The translations under genes were made by a program, and so were the position numbers. The notes below the pieces were generated by a model. It did no database searches and was not told the origin of the DNA. It was given only the letters and a program-made list of their open reading frames with translations. DNA of 64,000 nt from Desulfomarina profundi (GTDB lineage Bacteria; Desulfobacterota; Desulfobulbia; Desulfobulbales; Desulfocapsaceae), in assembly GCF_019703855.1 (NCBI RefSeq), contig NZ_AP024086.1, positions 868,001 to 932,000 on the forward strand, written 5' to 3'. Below are positions 47,176-57,225 of this stretch, one piece after another (positions within the stretch are counted from its first letter, which is position 1; every line of letters begins with the position of its first letter).

Positions 47176-47894
47176 TCAATTGAATTTCAGGCCTGAGAGA
47201 AACATATGAGAATAAATCTCAGGGAGTTTTAACTTTGCAAGGGCGACTGTTGTTTCAATGATATCATAAGGTATTCTATGGTGGGTGACTTTAATATCAT
47301 GGCCGGTAAGTGTCATGACGGCGAAACTGGCCCATGGGTTTCCGTCAAACATTCTTCCGACTGATCCCGGGTTGATGAAATGCACACCACCAAGAAATTT
47401 GTAATAGGGTGTGTGGGAGTGACCGGTAACAACAATTCTACAGTTGCTTTTTTCGGCCAGTTCGAGAAAACGGCTGTCCGGGTGTCTTGAAAAAGAAATT
47501 CATGGTGTGCTGCGGGACTGCCATGGAAGATGGCTGTGGAGTTCTCTTTTTCGAATACGATATGCAGTGATTTCGGCAATGATTGCAGATAGTCTGCCGA
47601 TTTTCCAGTGAGATTATCCGCAGTCCAGGTATACATGATTCTCTTTTCAGGGTTTCTGGGTTTTTTGAAGGTCTTTCCTTTGAGAAGTTTCAGCACTTTT
47701 TTGTCGGTATTGCCGAGAATGGATAAGCTACGGTATTGTTGAAGCCAGGAGAGGGTTTCATTTGGAAAGGGACCATAGACAACGGAGTCGCCACAGTTGA
47801 CAATGGCTTCAAAGTCATCCATGTTCAGACTGTCAACAACAGCCTTCAGGGCCGGAAAATTAGCGTGTATGTCGGAAAGAAGTAGTATCTTCAA
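47176..47894 (-). CDS. Calcineurin-like phosphoesterase (YfcE/MJ0936 type; frameshifted in this sequence)
   Basis: About 239 residues after joining two frames at the G run 47480-47482; an added C on the coding strand turns DTRTAVFS into DTPDSRFLE. The N-terminal metal-binding motif is LLLSDIHANFPAL, followed by VNCGDSVVYGP, LGNTDKK and IFHGSPAAHHE. After repair the VTGHSHTPY and FINPGSVG motifs appear in frame. It is a metal-dependent phosphodiesterase of unknown substrate. Confidence 0.85.
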
Positions 47895-47942
47895 TGTATT
47901 ACTTAGAGAAAATCATAAAATCGACATGAATTCAGCTTCCCT

Positions 47943-49448
47943 TTAAAGGAGTGGGGAGACAAGAAGTGATAAATTTTCCTTGAATTTTTCCACGATAGTT
48001 CTGTCGGCAAATGATGTGGTTTCTATCTCATGGGATTGATTGAGATAACCCATCTGGACAGCGTGTAGATCCTGGGTAAAATTTCTGCAGTAAATAAACA
48101 GTGTAGCTTCAAAATTGAGCCAGAAACTTCTCATGTCCAGGTTTACGGAGCCAAAGAGTGAAAGATCACCATCAACGGTTATTGTTTTGGAATGGAGCAG
48201 ACCTCCCCGGAAAAGGTAAATTTTTACCCCCGATTCCGTCAATTCCTCGTAGCGGGCACGGCTTGCATACTTGACCAGTACGGAATCATTTTTTTCGGGA
48301 ACTATGATTTTAACGTCAACTCCCCGTTGGGCTGCAGCTTTCAGGGCCATCAGGAGTGGTTCGTCAGGTATAAAATAGGGAGTGGTCATAATCAGCTCGT
48401 GTCTCGCCGCATATATTGTTGTAAGCAGAAGGGTATGGATAGCTTCTGGGGCGAAACCTGGACCGGAAGGGACAATCTGCACGGCCGATTCGCCGACGAT
48501 TGGGCGCTGCCTGATATCGCCGACTCGCCGTACAGTTTCGACATCCTCAATAATTGACCGGGAGCGGAATTGGCCGACGTCGGCCTCCAGAAACCAGTCG
48601 CTGATAAATGTTCCTGCGAGGCTTTCAACGACGGGGCCTTCCACCCGTACCATTGTATCTACCCAGTTCCCCACACCGGCATCTATTTTAAAAACATCCG
48701 GATCAACCATGTTCTGGCTGCCCGTGTAAGCTACATCTCCGTCAATGACAACGATTTTCCTGTGGTTACGGATATCTATCCGGGAGAAAAAAACCATGAA
48801 CAGGCCGGCCGGTAATGACTCCTGGATTTTGACCCCGGCGTTTTTCAGGGAGGTGGCCGTTTTGCTTTTGAGAAAATGCCGGCTGCCGATAGAATCAAGG
48901 AGAACCCGGCAGGTGACACCCCGGGACGCAGCCCGTATCAGGGCATGGGCAATCCTGTCGACTCTGCCTCCTTCTTCCCAGATGTAGAACTGCAGGTGAC
49001 AGGTTGAGCGGGACTGGTCGATATCTTTTAAAATGGAAGTAAGGATATCTTCCGGGTTGTCAATCAGCTGCAACCGGTTTCCGGCCATTGCAGGAATGCC
49101 GATAAGTGTTTCCGCCTGCCGGTGAAGGGGTTCACATTCAGGGTTAAGGTGTTCCCAGGACACAGGGGCCCTTGCCCGCAATGATTTCAGCCAGTGTTGG
49201 TACTGATTGTAGGAAACCCTGGCTCTTTCTGAACGTCTTTCGGGAATACGGTTTTCCCCGAAAAGAAGGTAAAAAATGCCACCTATGAATGGGATCAACA
49301 GAATGACAATAAGCCACGCAAGGGAAACTCCATAGGGACGTTTGCGCATGATCACCCGAAGCGACAGAGTGATACGGATGAAGAAATCTGCAAGAAGTAG
49401 ACTGGTTGAATAAATGGAGTAACTCCAGTGTGGTTCAGGAATAGTCAT
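47943..49448 (-). CDS. cls: Cardiolipin synthase
   Basis: 501 residues. Two N-terminal membrane segments (PLDNc type) lead to two phospholipase D HKD motifs, NHRKIVVIDGDVAYTGSQN and LHSKTITVDGDLSLFGS. It condenses two phosphatidylglycerols (or PG with another lipid) at the inner membrane. It is transcribed on the minus strand, separate from the argJ gene group. Confidence 0.95.
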   Translation of the reverse strand: MTIPEPHWSYSIYSTSLLLADFFIRITLSLRVIMRKRPYGVSLAWLIVILLIPFIGGIFYLLFGENRIPERRSERARVSYNQYQHWLKSLRARAPVSWEHLNPECEPLHRQAETLIGIPAMAGNRLQLIDNPEDILTSILKDIDQSRSTCHLQFYIWEEGGRVDRIAHALIRAASRGVTCRVLLDSIGSRHFLKSKTATSLKNAGVKIQESLPAGLFMVFFSRIDIRNHRKIVVIDGDVAYTGSQNMVDPDVFKIDAGVGNWVDTMVRVEGPVVESLAGTFISDWFLEADVGQFRSRSIIEDVETVRRVGDIRQRPIVGESAVQIVPSGPGFAPEAIHTLLLTTIYAARHELIMTTPYFIPDEPLLMALKAAAQRGVDVKIIVPEKNDSVLVKYASRARYEELTESGVKIYLFRGGLLHSKTITVDGDLSLFGSVNLDMRSFWLNFEATLFIYCRNFTQDLHAVQMGYLNQSHEIETTSFADRTIVEKFKENLSLLVSPLL

Positions 49449-49880
49449 ACATTTCAGACTGTTAATTCTTTTATGAATTCTGGTGTTTTTTCAGTGGATC
49501 AGGTTGGTTAATCTATAAAACGGGGAAAACACCATATTGGATCGGAAGAAGACATTAATTTGCAGCTATATTTTTTAACTGCCTGCTCCTTTCGTGAGAT
49601 GACACCGGAACAGAATACCATATTAGTTGAAATTTTATATAAAAAACTTACAATTTAATACTAGCGTTATCAGCATCATAAGTGGTAGATTTTTAAATTA
49701 GAGCGAATCCGAACGGTGTCAAAAATGCATGCCGCCTTGCGGATTTTTAAATAAATTGCTGAATTACTCGATTTCCCGGCCTGTTATGCAGAAACCTAAC
49801 GGGTAACATGAAAGAACTGTTCGGGAGATTCTTTTCCGGTGGGAGGACTGGCCGGATATCCACTTGTCTATGGAGTTTGA
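49449..49880. other. Intergenic region between divergent cls and argJ
   Basis: 432 bp, AT-rich at 49560-49760, with no repeat family member and no convincing operator. It should hold the divergent promoters of cls and argJ. A 27-codon frame from ATG 49808 into the argJ start has no ribosome site and is not called. Confidence 0.6.
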
Positions 49881-51065
49881 ATGAACATTGAAGGTTTTTT
49901 GTTTTCCGCTGTTGAAGCCTCGGTAAAATACCCTGACAGGCTCGATCTTGGCCTTATTTTCAGTGATGAACCCTGTGTCACTGCTGGTGTTTTTACGACT
50001 AACCAGGTCAAAGCTGCCCCCGTTGTTATCGATATTGAGCGGCTCAAGGAGGGCAGGGCTCAGGCCATCCTGGTTAACAGTGGATGCGCCAATGCCTGTA
50101 CCGGTGAAGAGGGCGAAAAGAATGCTCTGGCGATCAGTGCGTGTCTCGCGGAGACGTTGGGTATTCCTGATGAAATGGTGCAACTGGCCTCAACCGGAGT
50201 AATCGGTGAACAGCTTGATGTGGCTGCATTTGAAAAAAATATAACCAGGCTTGTTAAAGGACTGTCTTCCGACAATTTTGATAAAGTTGCGGAAGCAATT
50301 ATGACCACCGACACCCGGCCCAAGGTTGCCTGTGATACAGTAAAAATAGGTGGCAGAGACGTCCGGATCATGGGAATGGCCAAGGGCGCAGGTATGATCA
50401 TGCCCAACATGGCAACCATGCTCGCCTTTGTTGTCACCGATGCCCAGATCAGTTTTCCAGAGCTCCACAAATCACTGCTTTTCGGGGTGGAACGGACTTT
50501 CAACAGAATTACTGTTGACGGGGATACCAGTACCAACGACATGGTTCTGGTGATGGCCAACGGCAGAGCTGATAATCCGTGGATTGATGGTGATTCTCCT
50601 GACGACCAGCTTGTTTTTCAAGATGCCCTTGAAACGGTCCTGAAGGACTTGGCATTACAGATTGTAGCGGACGGAGAAGGAGCCACAAAGACAATTACTG
50701 TCCGTGTATGCGGGGCAAAAGAGGATGAGGAGGCGGAGACCATCGCCAGAACAGTGGCAACATCGAGTCTTGTTAAAACGGCTTTTTTCGGGGAAGACGC
50801 CAACTGGGGAAGAATTATGGCCGCGGTGGGCAGGGCCGGTGTACGGTTTTATCCCGAAAGAGTTGACCTGGCATTCGGTGATGTCCTTATTGTAAAAAAC
50901 GGTCAGTTTCTCGGTAGTGAAGCGGAAAAAGCTGCGTCAGAGATTTTGAAGGAAAAGTCTTTTTCGATCTGTATAGACTTGAAGGACGGAACCGGGTGTG
51001 AAGAGGTGTACACCTGTGATTTTTCGGTAGATTATGTGAAAATTAATGCCGACTACAGATCTTGA
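49881..51065 (+). CDS. argJ: Bifunctional ornithine acetyltransferase / N-acetylglutamate synthase
   Basis: 394 residues. The self-cleavage site is in GMIMPNMATMLAFV, where Thr becomes the N-terminus of the beta chain; the oxyanion region is LASTGVIGE. NSGCANACTG and FFGEDANWGRI are family signatures. It transfers acetyl from N-acetylornithine to glutamate in arginine synthesis. The C-terminal DYVKINADYRS end is intact. Confidence 0.96.
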   Translation: MNIEGFLFSAVEASVKYPDRLDLGLIFSDEPCVTAGVFTTNQVKAAPVVIDIERLKEGRAQAILVNSGCANACTGEEGEKNALAISACLAETLGIPDEMVQLASTGVIGEQLDVAAFEKNITRLVKGLSSDNFDKVAEAIMTTDTRPKVACDTVKIGGRDVRIMGMAKGAGMIMPNMATMLAFVVTDAQISFPELHKSLLFGVERTFNRITVDGDTSTNDMVLVMANGRADNPWIDGDSPDDQLVFQDALETVLKDLALQIVADGEGATKTITVRVCGAKEDEEAETIARTVATSSLVKTAFFGEDANWGRIMAAVGRAGVRFYPERVDLAFGDVLIVKNGQFLGSEAEKAASEILKEKSFSICIDLKDGTGCEEVYTCDFSVDYVKINADYRS

Positions 51066-51113
51066 GGTTTGCCAATGGCAGCCTGACAATCAACCGTAAC
51101 GGAATATGTCCGG

Positions 51114-51610
51114 GTGAAAGAACTTTATCTAATACGACATGCCAAATCAAGCTGGGCTGATCCGGATCTTGATGATTATGACAGGCCCTGAATAAACGGG
51201 GCAAAATGAATGCACCGTATATGGCGGGCAGGATCTCCATGCGTAATATTTTTCCCGATCGCATTGTCTCCAGTCCTGCCCTGAGAGCACGAAAAACTGC
51301 GCGATCCATAGCTGCTGGAATTGGTTACAGAAAAGGGAAAATAATCTATGATCGAGGTCTCTATTTTTCAGGATTCAGCTATTTCCTCAGTGTCGCAGAA
51401 TGTTATCTCAACAAGGTTGACAGGATTTTCATGGTCGGACATAATTCCGTAATTACCGATGTCGCCGAGTATCTCAGTGGAGAGACTTTTGATAATATTC
51501 CAACCTGCGGCATTGTGGGGATTGCGTTTCGTGGAAAAAGTGGGTTTCAACAGGCTGGTGGTAAAGGTTCTCTTCTGTTTTTTGATTATCCTAAAAAAAT
51601 TTCTCTCTGA
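51114..51610 (+). CDS. SixA-like phosphohistidine phosphatase (frameshifted in this sequence)
   Basis: About 165 residues starting at GTG 51114 (KELYLIRHAKSSW, the RHG catalytic motif). The frame hits TGA after DYDRP at the CCC run 51186-51188; one extra C continues as LNKRGKMNAPYMA. The rest follows as IVSSPALRARKTAR and FMVGHNSVITDV with the second catalytic His. It is a histidine-phosphatase-superfamily enzyme that probably acts on phosphohistidine proteins. Confidence 0.85.
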
Positions 51611-51611
51611 A

Positions 51612-51736
51612 CACCGTTTTTGCCGGAGTTGGGATTTTCATTTCTTTTTGCAGTTAACAGTAATATCCAATTGTTACTGCGGTAAGCAAAGATTTTAAAA
51701 CAAAATGAACACAATGTTCATGAAAAATGCGGGTTA
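51612..51736. repeat. Family D fragment followed by family B right end
   Basis: 51615-51650 on the minus strand (GAAATGAAAATCCCAACTCC, GGCAAAAACGG) matches the middle of family D. 51710-51734 (ACAATGTTCATGAAAAATGC, GGGT followed by TA) is the family B right end. Confidence 0.5.
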
Positions 51737-51747
51737 AAGGGTTGTGT

Positions 51748-51957
51748 ATGTTGTCTGGCGAAATACAATGTAGAAACTGTGTCCATTATTATATCACATA
51801 TGACCCGGCAAAACCCCATGGCTGCCGAGCTGTCGGTTTTAAAAGCAGGCAGAATCCGGCCAAAGTTGTTTTTGCGAACTCGGGTATTTCCTGTCAGCTG
51901 TACACTCCTAAAGAAGGGAAGAGGAACCCTCCCTCAAGAGATTCAATAAAGGCATGA
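51748..51957 (+). CDS. Small Cys-containing protein of unknown function
   Basis: 69 residues from ATG 51748; a slightly earlier ATG at 51727 overlaps repeat DNA. CRNCVHYYITYDPAKPHGC and ISCQLYT give four Cys that could bind zinc, like small PF-type CxxC proteins seen in many Desulfobacterota. Function unknown. The stop overlaps the ATG of the next gene (ATGA), implying coupling. Confidence 0.7.
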   Translation: MLSGEIQCRNCVHYYITYDPAKPHGCRAVGFKSRQNPAKVVFANSGISCQLYTPKEGKRNPPSRDSIKA

Positions 51958-52906
51958 ACAGAAAGTCCCTGAAGGAGAAGAGTCTTACGCTTCTTGTCGA
52001 TACCTGGCAGACCAGCTGGGAGCTGTTGAAAATAACGGTTCCCGTCCTCATTGTCACCAGAATTCTTGAACAATTCGGGCTCGTGTCTTTTTTCAGTGTT
52101 GTTCTTGAGCCTGTAATGGGGGTCATGGGCCTTCCCGGCTCCCTTGGTCTTGTCTGGGCGACCGCCATGCTGACCAGTCTTTACGGGGGATTGCTGTTTT
52201 TGCGGTTCTGGCACCTTCCCTGGATTTGACTGTAGCCCAGATAACCGTTCTCTGTTCTGCCATGCTTATCGCCCATGCCCTCCCCATTGAGTTAAGTGTC
52301 AGTAAAAAAGCAGGGGCTTCCCTTATTCCTATCGGGCTGCTACGTCTTCTGGGAGCTGTCATTTACGGAATGATCCTGCATCATCTGAGTCTGTTTTTCG
52401 GTTTCTGGCAGGAAAAGGCGACAGTGTATTTCAAAGCTGCTGATACCAGTCAGACCCCGGTGGAGTGGGTGCTTGATCAACTGCAGAATATTGCACTGAT
52501 TGTTTTGATAATTTTTTGTATACTCATAGTCATGCGTGTTCTGCGGGCCATTGGCCTTCTCACCTTGCTTGAAAAAATCCTGTCCCCGGTTCTGCCGGTT
52601 TTCGGTATGGGGCACAATGCTGCACCGGTAACTGTTGTCGGTATGGTAATGGGACTTGGATACGGTGGGGCCATGATTATCCGGGAAACGGCAAGGGGAA
52701 AGATGGGCCGGGAGGAACTTTTTTACTCTATGGTCATGATGGGATTGTGCCATGGACTGGTTGAGGATACGTTGCTGATGGTCGCCATTGGTGGCAAGAT
52801 TACCGGAGTTTTCTGGGGAAGGATATTATTTTCACTTTTCGTTGTGTATTGTATTGTCCAATGTGGACGGGTTTTTTCCGGCAGACGGGTACGGACTGAA
52901 ACCTAA
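51954..52906 (+). CDS. Nucleoside-recognition (Gate) domain membrane protein (frameshifted in this sequence)
   Basis: Joining two frames at the G run 52185-52189 gives about 317 residues. One extra G turns SLYGGLLFL into SLYGGIAVFAVLAPSLDL and continues into TVAQITVLCSAM. Hydrophobic segments surround two Gate-type repeats (TRILEQFGLVSFFSVVLEPV with LPGS, and LLTLLEKILSPVLPVFGMG). Related to SpmA/SpmB-type and YjiH-type proteins; the transported or sensed ligand is unknown. Confidence 0.8.
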
Positions 52907-53145
52907 ATCCTGCACTTCGGGAATAAAGAAAAAATATTTATATTGTATAAACAGATAGTTATCATATTGCAGTAGGGGCTGTACTACTCACTATCAGAGT
53001 GAGATTGTTTTTTTCTTTATTCCCTTGCCCTAGGGGATTGGCAATTTTATCGAATCTGCTTCGTTATCAAGTGCTTGAAGTATGTTAATACGTCTGCGCC
53101 CTTGATGCCTCGCATCTCCGAAAAACTTGCCAATTGCAGGATTTA
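52902..53145 (-). repeat. Family A element, full-length copy A2, interrupted in its end by family B
   Basis: It is the reverse complement of A1 (135-380) with about ten differences. Its outer end should read GGATTTAGG; here GGATTTA is followed by a family B element, and the missing GG appears at 53369-53370 after the TA at 53367-53368. Confidence 0.85.
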
Positions 53146-53366
53146 GCCCGCATTTTTCATCAGTTCAGGCGGCGTCAGCTACAAAATTTTCAAGAGTAAA
53201 TAATAGTTGTCTATATTTACTGTTGAAATATTGCAGAAGATGGCGTCGCCTGGGCTGACCTTGGGTGAACATTGTGTCAATTTTGTTCGACTACTGATAA
53301 TTGGCTAATTATTTGTATTCTACAGCTCATCTCAAAATTGACACAATGTTCATGAGAAATGCGGGT
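53146..53366 (+). repeat. Family B miniature inverted-repeat element, complete copy
   Basis: 221 bp with terminal inverted repeats GCCCGCATTTTTCAT and ATGAGAAATGCGGGT, flanked by TA (53144-53145 and 53367-53368). It is inserted at the TA inside the family A end. Other pieces lie at 13666, 37889, 42126, 45031 and 51710. Confidence 0.85.
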
Positions 53367-53434
53367 TAGGTGAAAATTGAACATGACGTATCACGTAACT
53401 AATCCGGTTACGATTCAGGAGGATGGAACAGAAT

Positions 53435-54700
53435 ATGGAATTTTCACGTTTTGGCAGGAAAATGACCAGTAATGCCGGAATACTCTCCCTTATGGATGAT
53501 CTGGGAAAAGCACTTCTTTCCGGAGGAGAGAATATGATTATGATGGGAGGCGGTAACCCTGGAGTTGTACCCGAATTCAGGGAGACTGTTCAACAGAGAT
53601 TGAGGACAATATGTGATGATTCCCGTCTTTTTCACCAGCTTACCGGAGTTTATGGCCCTCTCTGCGGAGATCATGGTTTCGTTGAAGGACTGGCATCCTT
53701 GTTGAACCGGGAACATGGATGGGATGTGGGACCGGAAAATATCTGCCTTACAAACGGCAGTCAGACTGCATTTTTTTATCTTTTTAATCTTTTTGGTGGT
53801 TTGTATGAAGATGGTCTCAGAAAGAAAATATGTTTGCCTCTGGCGCCGGAATACATAGGCTATGCTGATCTTGGGCTGGAAGAGGAATTGTTTGTCACGA
53901 CCCGGCCGAGGATTGAATACCTGGATGATGGGATGTTTAAATACAGGGTCGATTTTGACGAGCTTGCCATAGGTGATGATATTGGGGCCATCTGTGTTTC
54001 CAGGCCGACCAACCCCACGGGGAACGTGGTAACTGACAGGGAGGTTGAGAAGCTTTCAAAACTTGCTGAAGAAAAAAATATTCCCCTCATCATTGACAGT
54101 GCCTACGGCCTGCCTTTTCCCTGTATGGTTTATACGGATGCCAGGCCCTTATGGAATAAAAATACGATAGTCTGTCTTTCCCTGTCAAAGCTTGGGCTTC
54201 CCGCCATCAGAACTGGCATTGTGGTCGCCGATGAAAACGTTGTCAAAGCCCTTGGCAGTATGAATGCCATAATGTCTCTTACGCCGACAAGTGTCGGGGC
54301 AACCCTGATGCGTGAAATTGTAAAAAGTGGGGAAATCGGGAAAATAAGCCACGATCTTATTCAACCTTTTTATAAAAGGAAAATGGAAAATGCACTCGGG
54401 GCAGTACGGGAGCAGTTCGCAGGTATTCCATGCCGTATACATAAACCTGAAGGAGCCATGTTTCTCTGGCTCTGGTTTGAAGATCTTCCCATTTCCAGTC
54501 TGGAGCTGTACGAGAGGTTGAAGAAAAGAGGTGTTCTGGTTGTTTCGGGACATTATTTCTTTCCGGGACTGCGGAGTGCCTGGAAACATAAGGATGAATG
54601 CCTGCGTGTGACCTATGCCCAGGATGATGATGCAATCAGAAGGGGAATTGCTATTATTGCGGAAGAGGTGAAAAAGGCATATTCAACTTCGACACCATGA
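53435..54700 (+). CDS. avtA: Valine--pyruvate aminotransferase
   Basis: About 421 residues. ATG 53435 (MEFSRFG) aligns with the E. coli AvtA start; ATG 53423 touches the AGGAGG site and is less likely. Motifs are MMGGGNPGVVPE, ALTNGSQ-like CLTNGSQTAFFYLFNLFGG, SRPTNPTGNV and the PLP lysine in SLSKLGLPAIRTG. It interconverts valine with alanine. It follows the nested A/B repeat pair. Confidence 0.94.
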   Translation: MEFSRFGRKMTSNAGILSLMDDLGKALLSGGENMIMMGGGNPGVVPEFRETVQQRLRTICDDSRLFHQLTGVYGPLCGDHGFVEGLASLLNREHGWDVGPENICLTNGSQTAFFYLFNLFGGLYEDGLRKKICLPLAPEYIGYADLGLEEELFVTTRPRIEYLDDGMFKYRVDFDELAIGDDIGAICVSRPTNPTGNVVTDREVEKLSKLAEEKNIPLIIDSAYGLPFPCMVYTDARPLWNKNTIVCLSLSKLGLPAIRTGIVVADENVVKALGSMNAIMSLTPTSVGATLMREIVKSGEIGKISHDLIQPFYKRKMENALGAVREQFAGIPCRIHKPEGAMFLWLWFEDLPISSLELYERLKKRGVLVVSGHYFFPGLRSAWKHKDECLRVTYAQDDDAIRRGIAIIAEEVKKAYSTSTP

Positions 54701-54730
54701 ATACATTATCTTGATAAACGGAGAATACCA

Positions 54731-56457
54731 TTGAAGACAAGACTGCTGGTGATGTTGCACGCATTGTTTTTTTTGACTGCTCTTGGTCCGTCGGCTGGAT
54801 GGAGCAAATGTTTGCAGGGAGACTGTCGGAACGGTAAAGGTGTGTATGTATCGGCGGATGGCAGGCACTATACGGGGGAATTCAAGAATGGTGCTCTCAA
54901 TGGCCGGGGGAAACTGAAATTTGCTGATGGAACAGTTTATGAAGGACAGTTTCGAGACGGCAGGTTTCACGGTAAGGGAAAGATCGTCCATCCGGATGGT
55001 CGCACATACGATGGTCAGTTTTATAAAAATGTAATTCACGGGAAAGGTACCCTGGTACGGGCTGATGGCACTCAGTACATCGGTGAATTCAGCCTGGGGC
55101 AGTTTCACGGGAAAGGCGTTCTGTTTTCTCCGGATGGCAGGGAATACAACGGAGAATTCAGAAATAACATGATCGAGGGGAAGGGGAAGATCGTTTATGC
55201 CGACGGCAGCTGGTTTGACGGATTTTTCCATAATGGCAAACCCGATGGAATGGGGACCAGGAAATATGTCGACGGCAGCAGTTATTCTGGAGAATATCGC
55301 GGTTCGGCCAGGCATGGTTACGGGGTGTTTTACTCCCCCGGGGGGAAAAGTACGAAGGCATGTTTGTCAATGACCGTTACGAGGGAGAGGGAACCCTCCG
55401 GTACGCGGATGGCCGAAAATACACGGGAGAATTTAAAAACAATCTCTGTCATGGTCAGGGTACCATGGAATATGTGGATGGTTCCAGGTACCAGGGAGAT
55501 TTTATAGAGGGACTGCCCCATGGCAAGGGACGGCACGAGTTTCCAGATGGTACCGTTTACGAGGGTGAATTTATCAAGGGAAAGAGAAGTGGTATGGGTG
55601 AACTCTTGTTTCCTGATGGTTCCAGGTATAAAGGAGAATTCGCCGATAACAGGATGCATGGCACGGGAACACTTGTCTACAAAGACGGTTCTGTTTTTAC
55701 CGGCCAATTTGTCAACGGTCAGCCACAGCAGCAAGAGGGGGCAGCTGGAAAGCAAATTCGGACACCGGCGATGGTCGAAGGGAAGAAGACAGGGACGGAC
55801 TCGAAACAGGTTCTGGCTCTGCAAACCGGCAAATATACTATTCGAAATGGTGTGGTTCTGGATACGACTCGGAATAATACACCACTTACAGGCAGTGCTC
55901 ATATTGTTTTTCCTGATGGCAGGGAATATCGGGGGCAATTTAAAAATGGGTTGATGCATGGCCCGGGAATGCTTGAATTACCCAGTGGAGACAGCTATGT
56001 CGGTGATATGAGAAATGGTAAAATTGAGGGGTATGGTATCTTTCATCATAAAGACGGCAGGGAATATAAAGGCGATTTTGTAGCTGGCAGGAAACAGGGC
56101 AGCGGTATCTTCACTTACCCGGACTCCACCCGTTATGCTGGCGAATTCAAGGATGATCTGTTTTCCGGCAGGGGAGAGTATTTTTTTTCCGATGGTAGTC
56201 ATTACAAGGGAGAATTTGCCCATGGCAGTTTCCAGGGAATCGGGGAATTGATCTACCCGGACGGCAGTGTATACAGGGGGGAGTTCAAAGATGATCTTCC
56301 CCACGGTGAGGGTATTCTGGTTTCGAGTGACGGTAGTCGTTATGAAGGAGAATTCAGGTTCGGGGCTCGTGATGGCAAGGGCACATTCACTCAAAAGGAT
56401 GGGCGCGTTTTTAAAGGGATTTTCAAAAAGGATGAATTGGTAAAGAGGGAATTCTGA
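54731..56457 (+). CDS. Secreted MORN-repeat protein (frameshifted in this sequence)
   Basis: About 575 residues after joining two frames at the G run 55340-55345, where one extra G gives SPGGEKYEGMFVND. The start is TTG 54731 after GGAGAAT. A signal peptide (about 1-25, LLVMLHALFFLTALGPSAG) is followed by about twenty MORN repeats of ~23 residues (pattern Y-x-GEF-x-n-x-x-x-G-x-G). A low-complexity linker lies near residues 330-355. MORN arrays contact lipids or proteins; a periplasmic or surface scaffold is inferred. Confidence 0.88.
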
Positions 56458-56668
56458 TTAACTGCTGCCACTTACGAATTTTTTAAAGTATGCCTGGTAA
56501 AGCACGTACATCTTCAGACTCATAACTGTCAGGCTGGGTTGGGTACGTAATTGAATTTGATAATCAAGAAAACCGGGTAAAAACCACAGGGCCATCACGG
56601 ATTAAGAAAATATATATTTCCGGTTATATGGAGTGGGAAGACGGATAATACAGGAAAAGAGACAGAAA

Positions 56669-57016
56669 ATGCGTTGGAGCTATAAAACCGTACACTACGA
56701 ACTGAAAAAGGAAGGCCTGCTTGGCAGTGCTTTTCTGGATGAGTCGGAAATGGAGCTTTCCCTCAATGAATATGGACGGGCGGGTTGGGAACTCGTTTCT
56801 GTAATACAAACCATGGATGGTATTATTGCCGTGTTTAAACAACCTCTGGCTGGAGACTCTTCCGCTCTTTTTCATATTGATCCAATTGCAGAAGAAGAAA
56901 AATCACCTCCACCGGTGCTCGAGGATTTTGAGGTTATTGATTCCGGGGAGGAGCTGCAGGAATTTAACGATGAAGAAGATAGCTCTCCGGATGTGGGTGC
57001 AATCCGGATTGAATAA
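56669..57016 (+). CDS. Small acidic protein with DUF4177-like N-terminus
   Basis: 115 residues from ATG 56669. The first ~65 residues (WSYKTVHYELKKEGLLGSAF, then LNEYGRAGWELVSVIQ) fit the DUF4177 pattern in which a GWELV motif is typical. The C-terminal ~45 residues are very acidic and probably disordered. Function unknown. It ends just before the tandem family D repeats. Confidence 0.75.
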   Translation: MRWSYKTVHYELKKEGLLGSAFLDESEMELSLNEYGRAGWELVSVIQTMDGIIAVFKQPLAGDSSALFHIDPIAEEEKSPPPVLEDFEVIDSGEELQEFNDEEDSSPDVGAIRIE

Positions 57017-57025
57017 TGTTTGTTT

Positions 57026-57211
57026 AACCAGCATGGCTGGACCAGATGGCTCAGCAGCAGAAAACAAATGGGAATCCGACTGCGGCAAAATAACCTCCAG
57101 CAGGCGGATTTTCAGATAAACCAGCATGGCTGGACCAAATGGCTCAGCAGCAGAAAACAAATGGGAATTCGACTGCGGCAAAATAACCTCCAGCAACAGG
57201 ATTTTCAGATA
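57026..57211 (+). repeat. Two tandem family D units (93 bp each)
   Basis: Units 57026-57118 and 57119-57211 differ at about five positions. Each contains the CCAGCATGGCTGG palindrome, GATGGCTCAGCAGCAG (or AATGGCTCAGC), CGACTGCGGCAAAATAACC and ends GGATTTTCAGATAAA. The second unit ends about ten bases before the ribosome site of the gene at 57226, the same placement as the copy in front of hcp. Because 93 is a multiple of three an open frame crosses both units; I treat it as a shadow. Confidence 0.85.
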
Positions 57212-57225
57212 AAGGAAGGGAGCTG

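Noticed and set aside
49808-49891. 27-codon frame overlapping the argJ start as a leader peptide
   Set aside because: No ribosome binding site, no run of Arg codons and no terminator/antiterminator pair.
57026-57211. Possible CRISPR-like array
   Set aside because: Only two directly adjoining 93 bp units without spacers, and no cas genes in the window.
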